Source: Spironucleus salmonicida (Eukaryota > Fornicata > Diplomonadida > Hexamitidae). From it: DNA of 64,000 nucleotides. The position numbers were made by a program, and so were the translations under genes. This document shows positions 1 to 12,502 of this stretch, one piece after another (the stretch's first letter is position 1; each line of letters opens with the position of its first letter). The stretch is taken from positions 132,001-196,000 of the forward strand of contig CM035322.1 of assembly GCA_000497125.2 (NCBI GenBank), read 5' to 3'. The notes under the pieces were generated by a model, which was not told where the DNA came from, ran no database searches, and worked only from the letters and a program-made list of their open reading frames with translations.

Positions 1-101
1 AATAAGTCAGAAAGTTGGAGATAGACACGGCTTATGAGGGTATACATGAAGTACTAGAGGATATTGAAGAAGGTTGTGAAGATCTTTTGACAACTGAATG
101 A
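1..101 (+). CDS. 3' end of an unidentified gene
   Basis: Only the last 32 codons are inside the window, in the frame that starts at base 3, ending at TGA 99-101. The tail is acidic (many Glu and Asp, including a DIEEG stretch), as is common at the end of a soluble protein. The gene begins before the window. No family is recognisable from so short a piece. The stop context is GAATGA, without the AG seen before many other stops here. Confidence 0.5.
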
Positions 102-164
102 ATTTTAAAATATTATTTAGTTTTAATAATATATATTGATAATGGATTATATATTCCGCACAAA

Positions 165-569
165 ATGATCGGCACTAAGCAGTTAGTACGTCTTTAATGT
201 TAAAGGACTAAGAAGTTCGTTAGAATCTGTAAAGATGGTAAGGTTGAGGCACTTGATGGAGGTTCACGCTGGTCAACATTCCATATGTCTGTTCGTGACG
301 CTAATACCTATTTATTTTAAATTGCTGATCATGATAATATGCATCTTTGGTTATAAGTCACAGGTGAGGGTTAAGTTAACGGTCATGGTTAAGGTGGGCC
401 TACTTCTTAATTTAAGATGAAAATGTATGGTCCTAATATTGTGTTAAGTCCCAATTTCAATTTAGATTGGGATATTGGCTTTGATTCTCATGGATAGCCA
501 TTGCCATGTTCTTAAGTAGAAGATGGCGATAAAGGAGCATTGCTTAAAGTAATAAAAATTGAACAGTGA
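165..569 (+). CDS. small beta-trefoil-like protein (hypothetical)
   Basis: A 134-residue protein starting at AAAATG and ending in CAGTGA. It contains seven or more in-frame TAA/TAG codons read as Gln. It is rich in Gly, Asp, His and aromatic residues spaced as in short beta-strand repeats: a KFVRICKDGKVEAL stretch near residue 18 and SVRDANTYLFQI near residue 45. This spacing resembles fascin- or FGF-like beta-trefoil domains, but that is pattern recognition only. There is no signal peptide or membrane segment, so it is probably cytosolic. Function unknown. Confidence 0.6.
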
Positions 570-688
570 TCAATTAAAAATTCATATAATATATTATACT
601 ATTTTATATGTTCAATATAATTAATATTTTTATTGAAAACTTTCACTAATTATACTTAAAGAATACAATATATTATAAATATTTTTTA

Positions 689-1228
689 ATGACAGATGCA
701 GATATTTTAACATAAATGAAAGAACGTGAACGAGCTTTTCAAGTTAGTGGGCCATTATTTAATTCTTAGTTGCATTTTGAATAGTATTCAACAATTCATT
801 AAACAATTATGACAAATTTAAATAATGAAGTACGATCATAATAAAAACCTATGCCAATTACTCTTCCTACATCGATATTAACATATAATGGCCATAATAA
901 ATGGTCTTAATGTTATCATTTAAATCATAGTCTTAATGAAACTCGAGCTGATTATTCCTAAAAGAATAAAGTAATGAGATCTTTGATGGTTTTTACTGAT
1001 ATTGGTAGTAATGATGTGCATTTGAAATCATAAGAAAAAAATTCTACAGAAAATATAGATTATACTAAACCGAAATTGAAATATAAATCAATTACTAAGA
1101 AAATTCATTCTTCAGAAGAATTTCTAAGAAAACTATAAAGTCCATAGAGAAACTAATCATAACACTCAAAGAAAGTTTAACTGCCAATTTTGAGACCATA
1201 ATCTGTTCAAAGAATCTTTCCGTAGTGA
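689..1228 (+). CDS. hypothetical protein, 179 aa
   Basis: Open frame of 179 codons from an ATG in an AT-rich leader to TAG-TGA (an AGTGA stop). The product is polar and basic toward its C-terminus, with many Gln from TAA/TAG, and has no membrane segment. A run rich in Lys and Ser around residues 125-165 suggests a disordered tail. I do not recognise a family. It follows the gene at 165-569 on the same strand after a 119-base gap. Confidence 0.6.
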
Positions 1229-1636
1229 TTTTATTATATAGATTTTTTAAATTTTTCTAAAGATCCTGAATAATCATGGTGGAACACATTACTAAATAAA
1301 TATAATATACAAATTTATTCCATTATTATAGTCTTTTAATCATACGAAATTTACAAGAAATTAAGCGAAATAGAGTAATATAAATTCAGATATATAACTT
1401 TTATTATATTAATAAATCTGGCTGTTAATATACGAAACATTGCATATATTAAGATATATAAACTGAGTTTAGGTAATAATAATATCATTTAGTTTCGTTA
1501 TATATGACTAATAGAAATACATGTAGTAACTCTAGAAATTAATGAATAAATATAATTTCTAAAATAAAAACACTCTATCAATTTAGTAAAAAATGTATTT
1601 TACAAAAACTATTTAAGAAAGTTGAAATTAACCGCA
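1229..1636. other. intergenic, no supported gene
   Basis: About 400 bases of very AT-rich sequence between two convergent genes. A plus-strand open frame of roughly 88 codons starts at the ATG near 1278. With TGA as the only stop, frames of that length are expected by chance, and its composition (Ile, Asn, Tyr) is that of untranslated DNA. I see no RNA gene or repeat. Confidence 0.4.
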
Positions 1637-1948
1637 TCATTCCTTAATGATCCCCATTGATCTTATTTGCTTTTTAGACATGCCTCTAACCTTCTTAGGA
1701 TCAATCGTGATTTTCTTTTAAGATCTATCAGCTCTAGCTTATTTTTAGGCTTTAATTTTGTCAACTTTTTCTCTAATGATTTATTACTATATTTCTCTAA
1801 ATTCCTTAGAAAGAGCTTTAGCTTCTTTTATTTGCATATACTTTTCCTTTGATTTATTAAAATCTTCTGATGTTTTTCTGATGACTTTTGTATGTGTTTT
1901 CCAAGATCTATGTAGAGATGAGCCAGTACGATGACCTAATTCTCCCAT
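1637..1948 (-). CDS. small basic protein, hypothetical (possibly nucleolar)
   Basis: A 103-residue, very Lys/Arg/Gln-rich protein on the minus strand, starting MGELGHR and ending after a KKVRGMSKKQIRSM motif. Long charged helices fill residues 25-85. The basic coiled composition and the terminal MSKKQ motif are reminiscent of small ribosome-biogenesis factors such as Cgr1-type proteins. I cannot make a specific assignment. Confidence 0.6.
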
Positions 1949-2583
1949 TTTTATATAGGAGCGATAAGTGGAGTGTGAGGAAATCGCATTTCAATATATA
2001 ATAATAAACATATCTATATCAAACATATAGGGAGTTTAAAAACTGAAAATGACTATAAAATATCCATAATACTTGGGAAATATTTTATTATTTCCTCACT
2101 ACATTTTGTTTTTTAGATCAAGGATTATTGACACTTTATTTTGGAGAATGGAAATCTGTTATTATTTTAAAACCTGAATATAAGAATTAAACTAAGCATT
2201 ATTAGCCTTTTATTATTATATTTAAAATATTTAGTTTAATCAACCTTTTCATTTATTTTTTACTATATGATTAATCTAATATTTCTACTGACTTAATCTG
2301 GTCTTTAAATATTTAAGGTTTTTTCTATAAATATCGAGCTAATTTTTAAAGAACTAACAATACATTTACTTTACTATCATGTTTGAAAGGAAACAAATAC
2401 TTGCTGTTAATAGATTTTTAATTAATATTATTTACTATTAAGTACGACAGCATAATTGATCTGTAGTAAAAACTTCGTTCTGTAATATCATAGTTAGGAT
2501 CAGATGTATATATTGGACGAAATTACTGCATTTGCTTTTATCATATAATTATAATAAAATATTATATTATAATAAATACAAAA
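1949..2583. other. intergenic between divergent genes
   Basis: About 635 bases between the starts of two divergent genes, one of the larger gaps here. It is extremely AT-rich, with short A/T runs. I see no open frame with convincing coding character, no tRNA-like fold and no dispersed repeat. It presumably holds the promoters of both flanking genes. Confidence 0.4.
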
Positions 2584-3675
2584 ATGGAAGATTCCTAAAT
2601 AAAAAAGAATTTTGGTCTCTCCCATGATAAACTAAACCCATTTTTGTAATATAAGCATAGGTTTCATATTTTAGATATGTTTAAGGGAATTTTATTTATA
2701 CCAATTGCACTTACTGTTATTCCAAGAGTATTATTAGCTGTTATAATAAGTTTAATTTTATATCTCATCATAAAACCTTTATCATATTATAAGAATACAT
2801 ATTAATTTTGTAAATTCTTAATTCATGTAAATCTGATGATTATTTCTGCTTTGTTATTAATTTTTTGTAATCCATTCCCACGAAAAGTAGATTCCAATTA
2901 TCTGGCAGCATCTCATAGATGTTTTCTTGATGCACTATTTTTATAGCTAGCATATTCTCCATCATTTTTAGCTAAGAATAACTTGTAAGAAATAAAATTT
3001 CTTTCTCCATTTATTAGGATATGTTAACCAATATTTATTAACAGAGATACCCCAGAAAATATATAATGGCCAACTGAAACCAGAATACTATCATTTCCAT
3101 AAGGTACTTTTAGTAATTCTTTTACGGTATCACGGTTTAAAACTGGAATTTTCAGGCATAGTCACGTAGTTATTATTTCTATGTAATATTTTACATTATT
3201 GGATATATCAGGAGCAGGACGCAGCAAATTTTAAGAATTAATACGTAATTTTTGTAATTGTGGATTTGTCAAAATAAAATAGAGTGTTGTTTAAGAAATT
3301 TAGCATGATGAATCAGTTTAAAATTTTAGTGATAGAATGGGAATTTTTTTAGCAGAAATAGAAAATTCTAGATATGTGCCTTATTAACTTAATGATTTTA
3401 TGTATTTCTTTTATAATAAAGAGATTGAAAAATGCAGCAATTATTGGTTAAAGGATTTTGGTTGGATGGGTACATAAAAGTAATACAATGTTTTATGTAA
3501 GAAGAATAATTTACAACGAAATTAGTAGCACGATAAAAATAGATTTAGTATCCTGGATTAACAGATTTTATCAAATTTATCAAAATTATAATTTGATGAT
3601 GATATCACAAATAATTAAATCGTACTCTAAAGACCAGATTATCTTTAGGATAATCAAAACTCAATCAACAAATGA
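2584..3675 (+). CDS. PlsC-type glycerolipid/lysophospholipid acyltransferase
   Basis: A 363-residue membrane enzyme predicted to move an acyl chain from acyl-CoA to a lysophospholipid or glycerol-phosphate. Hydrophobic segments lie at about residues 34-63 and 76-95. The catalytic HX4D box is seen as H111-R-C-F-L-D116. The second conserved box reads FPQGT at 171-175, where the family has FPEGT; the Gln is a TAA codon. Start is at AAAATG. Substrate preference cannot be read from sequence. Endoplasmic-reticulum location is inferred from family and membrane segments. Confidence 0.75.
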
Positions 3676-4172
3676 GAATATATTAAAAGTTCTATTATGT
3701 TATTTTGGATTAATAAAATATAGATACATAATTAAAATGCTACATGATTAGAGTTGACTTTACAGATTAATAGCATTTATTTTAGTATATTTAATTCTAA
3801 TACATAAACTAAGTATCAATATACAAATGAATGCGCTGATTTTGATTAATGTGTCATTAAAAGATTATCATACGATAAATTTGTAATTAAATGATTTATA
3901 TGTTTTATTATTGAAAATTTATTAGCATTAATTTAAATTTACTCGCTTATATAAATTATAATATAATATTTTTAATCCAAGTAAGATTTTAATAGTAATC
4001 AAATATGGCTATTTATTTTTATTAACATTGATACAATCAAAATATTTACTGAATAGCATTTATTAATAAAAAATTATATATTTATAATTATATCTATAGG
4101 TTAAATAAAATAAAACCTAATGATTATATGAATATATATCTTATTAAATAATTATTCAAGTTTACAGATAAA
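3676..4172. other. intergenic, no supported gene
   Basis: About 500 bases of AT-rich sequence between two plus-strand genes. Short open frames only, none starting at an A-rich ATG with a plausible protein. No repeats or RNA genes seen. Confidence 0.4.
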
Positions 4173-4541
4173 ATGAATATAAAATTTACCGACTTATTTT
4201 ATGGCCCATTGACATACAGCAAGTTTAGAAATCTCCATAATTATAAAATTAATGCTAAAAAGAAAATAACTCGCATAGACTTAGATGTTTTATGCAATTT
4301 TTTGTAAATTTAATAAAAAATATTGTCTATAACGAATACTGAGAAACTAGCAGATTATGGTTATTTGGACAGTAACATTTATATTCTACTTCCTCTTCCT
4401 AGCAAAGACAATTCACTGAGATTTCTTTCAGTCAAGTGTGAATAATAAAATATCTTATAAAAGAAAAGTATCGACTGTTTAGAGATATAAGCTAAAAGAA
4501 ATAAAGTTAGAACTAAAATATAACCAGAGGGTAAATCTTGA
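4173..4541 (+). CDS. hypothetical protein, 122 aa
   Basis: An open frame of 122 codons from an A-rich ATG. The N-terminal half carries LFYGPLTYSKFRN and a basic KKKITR stretch; the middle has hydrophobic strands (YILLPLPSKD). The tail is basic. Composition is typical of a soluble protein, and several TAA codons are read as Gln. No family recognised. It lies 162 bases upstream of the SHIPPO-repeat gene on the same strand. Confidence 0.55.
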
Positions 4542-4703
4542 GATATGAAGTAAGTATGATATTTTCAATTTAACATTATTGATTTGATAATATTATTTTT
4601 TTGAATAATTTCATATCAATTTGTAATACATACAGCTTTACACGTTATTAAAAAATGGAATATCATATAGGTATATTATATATAATTAATATAACCACCA
4701 AAA

Positions 4704-5195
4704 ATGTCATTTGGTCGCTAAACGGAGGAGAGAGTTTTATTCAGAATTGATAAAGATAAAACTAATAAATTTTATCAGCGTGATTTATCCTACTAACCAG
4801 ATCCTCCACTTTCCTCTATCACAATTAATGCAAGCCCTCATATTACATATTTTGAGAAAGCAAATAACGAAAAAAGAATGATCCCCGGTCCGGGGGCTTA
4901 TACATTAAAACCTGGAATATAGAATAAAGTGAAGCGTAACGGACCGCGATAAATTTATCTTTAACCGTAAATTTAAAAATACAATGATTTGACTTATTAC
5001 AAATCCCTTGAATAGTTCAAACATATATAGTAAACATCACCCGTATCTAGTTTTAATACAAGTGACCGATGGACTGATCGAACAGCATAACATTTCACAA
5101 AATATGACATGATTGTAAAGCGTATTCAAAGTGCTGCACCATCAAAAAGCTCTTTTCGCCCACAACTACCTAAAAGGTCAAAATTCTGTGACTGA
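4704..5195 (+). CDS. SHIPPO/STPGR-repeat flagellar protein
   Basis: A 163-residue basic protein with a clear Pro-Gly-Pro repeat, PGPGAYTLKPG, at residues 61-71. Near residue 115 a PVSSFNTSDRW segment also matches the pattern of sperm-tail PG-rich (SHIPPO/STPGR) proteins. Such proteins bind inside or along axonemal microtubules, so an axonemal role is inferred; diplomonads carry eight flagella. Start is at AAAATG. Its stop lies 6 bases from the stop of the convergent chromodomain-SNF2 gene. Confidence 0.75.
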
Positions 5196-5201
5196 AATAT
5201 T

Positions 5202-8200
5202 TCACTTTATATTGGGTAGCAATCCTGTTTCTGTTAATTTTTTACTCAACCAACATTCAGTATAAACCAATTCATATGATAACATAAGTTGATCGCAAAT
5301 AATTGCCAATGTGACCCCTACTACTACTAATAGGCACTCAACAAGTTCTATTACATCCATTTTGCTATTAAAAAATACTAAAAAATCTTTAGCAAGGGAT
5401 AGGTGTTTCAGTTTTAATTCAGACTAATTGGTAACTTTTGACCGAATTGCTCTCACTACACTGAATATTTGACATTTCTCAATCCCTATCATTGTTATAC
5501 CGTTTTCCGCTATATGGTGTGCCACACAGGCAACTGAAATCATCGCCCACTCTGATGGTATCATCGACATAATAAGGAAACGTAAGTTTGATGGTAATTA
5601 AGTATGGGCCTGATTACAGAAAGTTTTTGCTCTATACAATGTAGTGAGGCGGTTTGCCGTATCAGTTGGATTTTAAACAATTCCAAAATGGTGTCTAGCT
5701 GAAAATTGTGATGCAATAGAAAGTAAATTGTATATATTATTATCACATTTTTAATATAAAGCTAAATTTTAACTTAAACTTCCGTATTTTTATATTGTTG
5801 ACTGTATTTTTTAAATAAAAGAAATGTTGAAGTTTGAAATATTTTGTGAGGATCGCAATGGATCAATTTTAACATACTTTTGAGGTATAACTGGTGCAAA
5901 CTCGGTTCCCCAAGCTGGAACTTTGAATAGCTGAACGTAGCTGATTTTCTGCACAAAGCTCCCTATTTTAATAGATAAAACGTATAATGCAGCGACCAAT
6001 TCTCGGGAGTCTAGTAAAGTGGTGGAGAATTTTGTGATCGATTCCATATATTTTTTCGAACCAAAAGGGTGAACTTAAATTGAATTAGTATTGAAAAATG
6101 AGATGAGCCGAGATGTAAAGTGTGGCATTTTCTGGACAAGAGTTGACACCACTACCACAATTGCTTGCTGTGCTTAGACTTGTCGTGGATCATGCTGATA
6201 ATGTGATAGGTCAATTTATGTGATTTAAGATGCCTATTAAGGCTTAATGAAATACGAAACTTTCATTACTTAAATCGATATTTTTCTGAACTCAACTGTC
6301 AAGAGGATGAATTCTAACGCTTTAACAATAGATGCCTACGCTTTAATTTCGTTAATTTTTTCAATTTATTTGCCTATTTACGCCTTCAGAATCTCCTAAT
6401 TTTCAAGTGAATTGGACGGTATAGCGAACGTGAAGAAATCTGTAGTGTCGAATTCAAAGAACTCGATATTCTCGTGAGTTTTCGTCAAACTTGACACAAA
6501 ATCATGTTAGCTACATTTTGTGGCAATAGAGGGATTCAAATTGGCAAAATTCGGCATTGCATAATGCTGAGATGGCTGGATAACGTTTTTATAGACAAAT
6601 CCTTCGGTTTCGTCGATTTCAATATTTAGCTTTTTGAGTGTCGCCTTGTTCGTTTCGAGCAAAAGGGTCAAAAATTCAGCCATTAGTGTCTGTTGAATTT
6701 TCCGTTGCTTGCGCAGCTCCTCGTAGAACGTTTTCTCAAGTTCTGGGCATTTAAGAGTTTGTAGGAATAAAAATGACAAATTTGAGTCTTATAGAGCCAA
6801 TTCGAAAAGAATTTTCACCATTTCGTTATTTTTAATGTATTATTTGGCCTCATCGACATACTCTTGCATTTGCTCATTTTTAGGTGCTAATTCTTGATAC
6901 TAATTATAGGACTATTATATAACATTAAGATAATCCCCAGGATTTTCCAAAATCCTATTTATATCCAAATTAATGTAGAAGGATTGTTCGGGTTTTACAT
7001 CTGGTTTTAAATTAGGTTCATTGCCAACTTTTTGTAATAATTATATATTTTAAGTAGGAATATATGTTGGTTTTTGTTTTTTGATTAAATTTAGCTGGGC
7101 TGGTGGTCTTTATGGCTTTTAAATTGGTTCTCTGTCTGATGAAATCTCTTAGTTATAAACATATTTATCGGATTCAGAATCGCTTATCGCATTCAAATTA
7201 AATTTTGGACCTTTCTTAACTTCTTCATCCATTTAAATTTCATTTTATCCGAAAATATCGGTGAATATGTTTTACCAGTTTGAATTGTTTTCTGCTACTG
7301 GTTATTCCATCTCCTTTTTGATTATAATAATTTGCTTTTCTTTTTGTTCTACAGGTTAGACGGTATCAACTTTAACTACATTGAATGCTTAGAAAAATTA
7401 TTACTAATCAATACGCCCACTTTAAAGTTTTAACACATTATCTTAATTAACTGCATTTGGTTATTTAAAAATTAGTTTTTCATATTCTTTTAATTATGCA
7501 TTCGACATAATTTCGCCATTATCTAAAATTAGACCACTAGTTTTTATTTGCTAGGCTTAATCTAATAATTAATCTTTGTTGAACAGTTTTAATATTTTTT
7601 CTGAGCCAAATTTTAATAATTCTTGCATTTCAGTATGTTCATCTGGCCCTGTTTCTTGCTTGTTTGTATTTACCATAATGTATGAAAATTATAATTTTTA
7701 ACTAGCTCTTTAAATAATAGCTTCATCTATTGTATCTTATGAACATAGTTTATATATTCTTACCAATTTTGTTTATCCAATTCTGATAGCTCTATATTAT
7801 GCTTAAACATCAATTTATGGATTCCAACTAGCATCATAAAAAATTAAATCTGATGCTGCCTATAAATTAATACCCAATCCCCCGGCAGTGGTAGAAATTA
7901 AAAATAAATTTTAATCTTTATCATTAGTGAATCTATCGATTAATATTTATCGCTATTAAGTATTAACTGACCCATCTAATCTTAGATAGTTAATTTTTAA
8001 TCTAGATAAAACAATGTTAAATATATTTAAAACCATAGTGAACTAACTAAATAAAACTACTTTTCTATTATCTAAAATAATTTATTTAATTAAATGAATG
8101 GCTACTTAAAATTTATTGCTTAAACTAAATATTTTTTCATTCGAAATTTGACTAAGTTGGTATTCATAGTTTTTATTCAACAATATAGGGTGGTTTGCTA

Positions 8201-10163
8201 TATGGCGGAGGTTAACTAATGTCTTTGTAATGACTTTAACCTTTTTATTAGCTAAAACATTTCTGTCTTAATATAAAATACTAGCATAAATCATCTATTA
8301 TTTAGCGGTAAGTGGCACTGGAATAATAACTTCAACTTTTTATAGCGGAGTCTTAAATACATCATTTGATGTTCTGAGCAACATATATGGTTTTATAATT
8401 TTCTATATTTAAGAGATTGCCTCTATTCTATCGTCAATTGAGTTAAGATCATCTGAACTTTATTCTGCTAACAATATTAACTTGTCTCTCATACTCTTCC
8501 TGAAAAATTCTTGGTCAACAAATTACAATAAATTTAATAGCTCTTAGAAGCAATTTTAGATAGGAGTGCCACTAAGTATTATTTTTTGTTCGACATGCAA
8601 TTGCAGTAAAGCCTAGTACACTTCGGTACTACCTCCAGCCTTTATTTTTTATCCTTCATCACAAATTAAAGTTTCAAATTTATTATATACTTTAGTAAGC
8701 TTTTTAATAAATTTTCTTTTGTGTAAATGCATAATAGTATCATAAGACATTAAAATAATGTCCTAAACATTGTCTAAATAATATTAAAATGAGTCTTTGT
8801 CTGTAATTTCTATTAGTCCAACATTTAGAAATGGAACCCACTTCTAAAGTTCGCGCTGCCAATTTAATAGAGTTGTTGCTGGAACTATAATTATATGCGG
8901 ATTTGTTGTTTTAAGGTGATATAATGTAGCAATATAACAAGATAACTAAACTGTTTTACCTAATCCCATCTAGTCTGCAAAAATTACGCCTTGGTTTCTT
9001 TGATGAGCTTAAAGAAGCCAGTTGATTCCTGTTAACTAAAAATCATATAGATTCTTATTATCAAGAGTAATATACTCGGGAATAGATGTAAGTTATTAAT
9101 ATACAATATTATCTATAGTGACATCTTAGAAACATGAGCTTTTTTGACATGAAATATAAAAATTTTTTCTTAATAAGTTATCTTTATTTAAGAAAAATTT
9201 TATTAATGCAGTTCTTCCAAAAGGTAGTAAATAAACTAAAGATTCAGAAGTGCTTTGTTTAAATTATATATTTAACCACTTAATTTTAAATATTTTATTA
9301 TCAATCTAATCAAGAATTTTTTCAGGGACTAAATGACATGGCTCAACTCCAGCTGAAACAAGTAGTCTACCGTATGAAAGTAATTATTCTTCACAACCAA
9401 CTAATTCAATAGTCTGATCACCACATAAATATTAATCTATTGATTAAAAATGCGTTTAATTTGATTTTATTAAGCCAGCATCTTATGTATTTTATTAAAA
9501 AGTCTAATTAGATGCAAAATTTGTTAAATTAGAACCATTACTCTCCTCTCCATCTAATTATATATCTTCTTCATCTGAATTATCATACTAATAGTCTATT
9601 TTAATCATAGGAATAAAAGTTTCGGCGCCAAAATCTGCTATTAACGTTTCACAAATCAAAGATACTTTTTGCATTTTGTGTTCAGTTATTAGCCTTGGTT
9701 TTAAAATTTTTAGTAGTTTTTAGCTAACCAATTTAACATGCCAAAAAGATCTATCTTCTATTTTAACTAAAAAAAGTAAACGATCTTCATCTGAACCTTG
9801 TTCTTTAATATAAACAGAAACTATACTTTTGATACTACCGCCTAGTTATTAACAACATTTGCACGTGTTTCTTCCTCCTTTACAATCTATGCAATAAAAT
9901 TTTTGGCAGCATTCACACTATTTATTATTGCCTGGACATAAGCAATATTAGCAAGAAGTCATAAAACACGATTTACATAATAAATACTATTGATTATTTC
10001 CACATTTTTAATGAGTTGAGGCCCAACAAAGTTTACATCTATAAGTATTACCACTACGTTCACATGTAGCACAAAACTCGCTACATGATTTTAAAGGTGT
10101 ATTTGGTAAAGTTATTGTTGTTGAAGTTTTTATGATAGGAATTGTATTAGGAATTTATTTCAT
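5202..10163 (-). CDS. chromodomain-SNF2 chromatin remodeller (CHD/Mi-2-like)
   Basis: One uninterrupted 1653-codon frame, traced from CAAAATG at 10163 to AAGTGA at 5202. Order of parts: a Cys/His-rich zinc region (about residues 26-95, with many CxxC pairs, PHD- or RING-like); a chromodomain-like segment near 115-140 (LLFLVK...SFWHVKLVS); SNF2 ATPase with Walker A in ADQMGLGKT near 398; Walker B region reading ICDEGQKIK near 503; helicase C with AGGLGINL near 760 followed by RAIRIGQTK. The remaining ~850 residues include acidic, Pro-rich and helical stretches without a clear domain. In the family these enzymes slide or evict nucleosomes in the nucleus. Two motifs are altered: DEGQ for DEGH, and RAIRIGQ for RxHRIGQ. 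Confidence 0.85.
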
Positions 10164-10478
10164 TTTGATGGAGTGGAAAATCTAATTTTAAAAATATTTC
10201 AATTTTATTCAGATGCATATTAATATATTAGATTAAATTTTATAAACATGTTATTATGATAAGATATATTATGAATTATTATTGTTTGTTAACTATAGAT
10301 TCTATGGTAAATAATAATATTTGGCACACCAACACAACAAAAATCATAAGCTGAAAGTGTATTACATATTAACTCATAACATAAATATTAAAATTTAGCA
10401 AATAACCATCTCAAGTTAAAAGTAAAAGAAGTAATTAAAATACCAAATCAATAAGTTTAGAAGTATCATAATAATTAA
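10164..10478. other. intergenic, nothing supported
   Basis: About 315 AT-rich bases between the start of the SNF2 gene and the end of the next minus-strand gene. It should hold the SNF2 gene's promoter. No open frame, RNA gene or repeat is convincing. Confidence 0.35.
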
Positions 10479-10871
10479 TCACTATTGTTATATTGTTCTT
10501 GTAAATCTATTAGTTGGAAGCCTTACTTTTTAAGCTTATTTTATACTAATTTATATTGAAAAGTTTGACACTTATTTAGGCCTAAAATTATGATTTTTTT
10601 TAAAATTACAAATAGAAGACTCATCTACAATAGAAACCTATGTAAAATTAGTACATGGGTATAACATTTCTGTCTATTATTGTTAGTTTATTTATTTATC
10701 TGTTTAAATATATTTCTCAGTTTATTAACTTATATTTTCAGTATATGTACTACTTTCAATATATAAAGATTCAGTCTAAGTTAACTTCGTAGTCATATCG
10801 GAGTTACGAATATTATATAATGATAAAAGCGTATTTTTAGCTTATTTAATTTATTCCTAAAGCTAAATCAT
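10479..10871 (-). CDS. hypothetical Gln/Thr-rich protein, 130 aa
   Basis: Open frame of 130 codons, ATG after CAGCAA, ending TAG-TGA (AGTGA stop). The first 35 residues form a possible helix (MIQLQEQIKQAKNTLLSL). The middle is rich in Gln, Thr and Ser, mostly from TAA codons, and the tail is basic. It is divergent from the gene at 10928, with 56 bases between start codons, so the two probably share a promoter region. Function unknown. Confidence 0.55.
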
Positions 10872-10927
10872 TTGCTGATTTATTAGCTAATTTATATAGT
10901 ATTTTATATAAAATTCTGTTTCAAAAA

Positions 10928-12391
10928 ATGGAACTTTCGTATGACTCAATATAATAATAATTAAGCCTATTAGCAAACTAAGCTATAGATCCTTTAATAT
11001 AATAAAAATTATAAGAAATGATGTCGTCTATTGACTAGATTTAGTCAAAATAAATTTGCTCTATAGTAGAGATTAATACAAACGAGTTAAACTACGATGA
11101 AGTAACAATAATCAACGACTCATTATAGTAAGATCCACACTAAGAGTACAAAACAGTTCAGAATTAATTATAATCTCTGTATGATGAAGGAAAAATGGCT
11201 CCAGCCCCATTAGAAATTCTTTTTGATTGTATGTGCGATTTTGGATAAAAATCGTTATTATCTTCCTAACAAAATATATAGAAAGTTTAATCTTTGAATA
11301 TCGCTAAATCATAGCTTTTGAATTAAGATTTTACTCTTTAAAATTTTATTAATAGTTTGGCAGATTAGTTCACTTTTTATGGCTCCTAGACTGGATTTAA
11401 ATTAATTATACCAAAAACATCAATCACAGAATGTTTTGCTGCCATATCGGATTTATTTAATAATTTCACACCAAAAATATGTGCTGGAATGACACTAGAT
11501 GAATAAGAATGTTAAAGATATTTAGAGGATACAGGGATTTATCCTAAATTTATTAATAGTCACTAATTAGCAGTTATATTTAAAAAAGCAGTGTTTCGAT
11601 AGTCTAAACTTATTTAAGAGATCTCTATGCAAAATTCAAACTAAGCGCTAGTAAACGTTTATAAGTAAAAAATATCAGAAACAAATAAAATTAATAAAGA
11701 GTTAAATATTAATAGTACGAATTATGTCAATATTAAGCGTCTTTCATTTTTTGGTTTTTAACTTCTACTTCATAGTATTGCCGAACACGTTTATCAGATT
11801 AAATATAGTAAATAGCAAGTAAAATATGAACCTGAATACAAAATATCTACTCCATATGATACTTATAAGTATAGTGATGAAATAGAAGACATAGATACTA
11901 TCACTACAATTTAGAATTCTTGGAAAATAGCCGATATATATGCTAAGTTTTTAGATAAGTATCTGTTCAAGGCTCATTGTTATGGGTTAACTTAAGAAAA
12001 ACCTTTATTGAGTCCTGATCTCAAACAATTCCCATAGGCTATTAGAGTTTTTAGCAAATATACACAGATGATTAAAAATATATTCAGTTCGTTAAAAACA
12101 GAGTCTAGATTGGTTGATAGTTACTAATTGTTTAAAATTTTGTCTAAGGCAGAAATTCATAGTTTACTATCAAGAGAGTTTGTGTTTGAGGTTGTCTATC
12201 GAAATTTTCTTAAAGTTGATAAGGAAACTTTTATTCCAGGTTTAAATTAAGAGTAATTTTTAGTTGCTATTTTCGTCTGTAGTAATTTTGCATTATGCTA
12301 AGAACCTTATATACGTCAGTATAAACGCCCTGAGGAGCGTTTAGAATATGTTTTGAAAAAATTATTATTATCTGAAAAGACAAGATTGTGA
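10928..12391 (+). CDS. hypothetical protein, 487 aa
   Basis: A long open frame from AAAAAATG to TGA with dense coding character and many Gln from TAA/TAG. The protein is mostly helical and soluble. A Gln-rich helix fills residues 5-60; a block around 165-215 (TPKICAGMTLDEQECQRYL) resembles the spacing of helical signalling or EF-hand-like modules without a full calcium loop. The last 120 residues are helical and end in a basic stretch. No family can be named. It shares a 56-base divergent start region with the gene at 10479-10871. Confidence 0.6.
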
Positions 12392-12502
12392 AACTTTTAA
12401 CAATAATTAATTATTTTAGTATAAATTATATTATTTTTTGTCAACAAACAACTTTACACTATATTTATTTATTATATATAGGATATCTAAACAAATCAAA
12501 TT

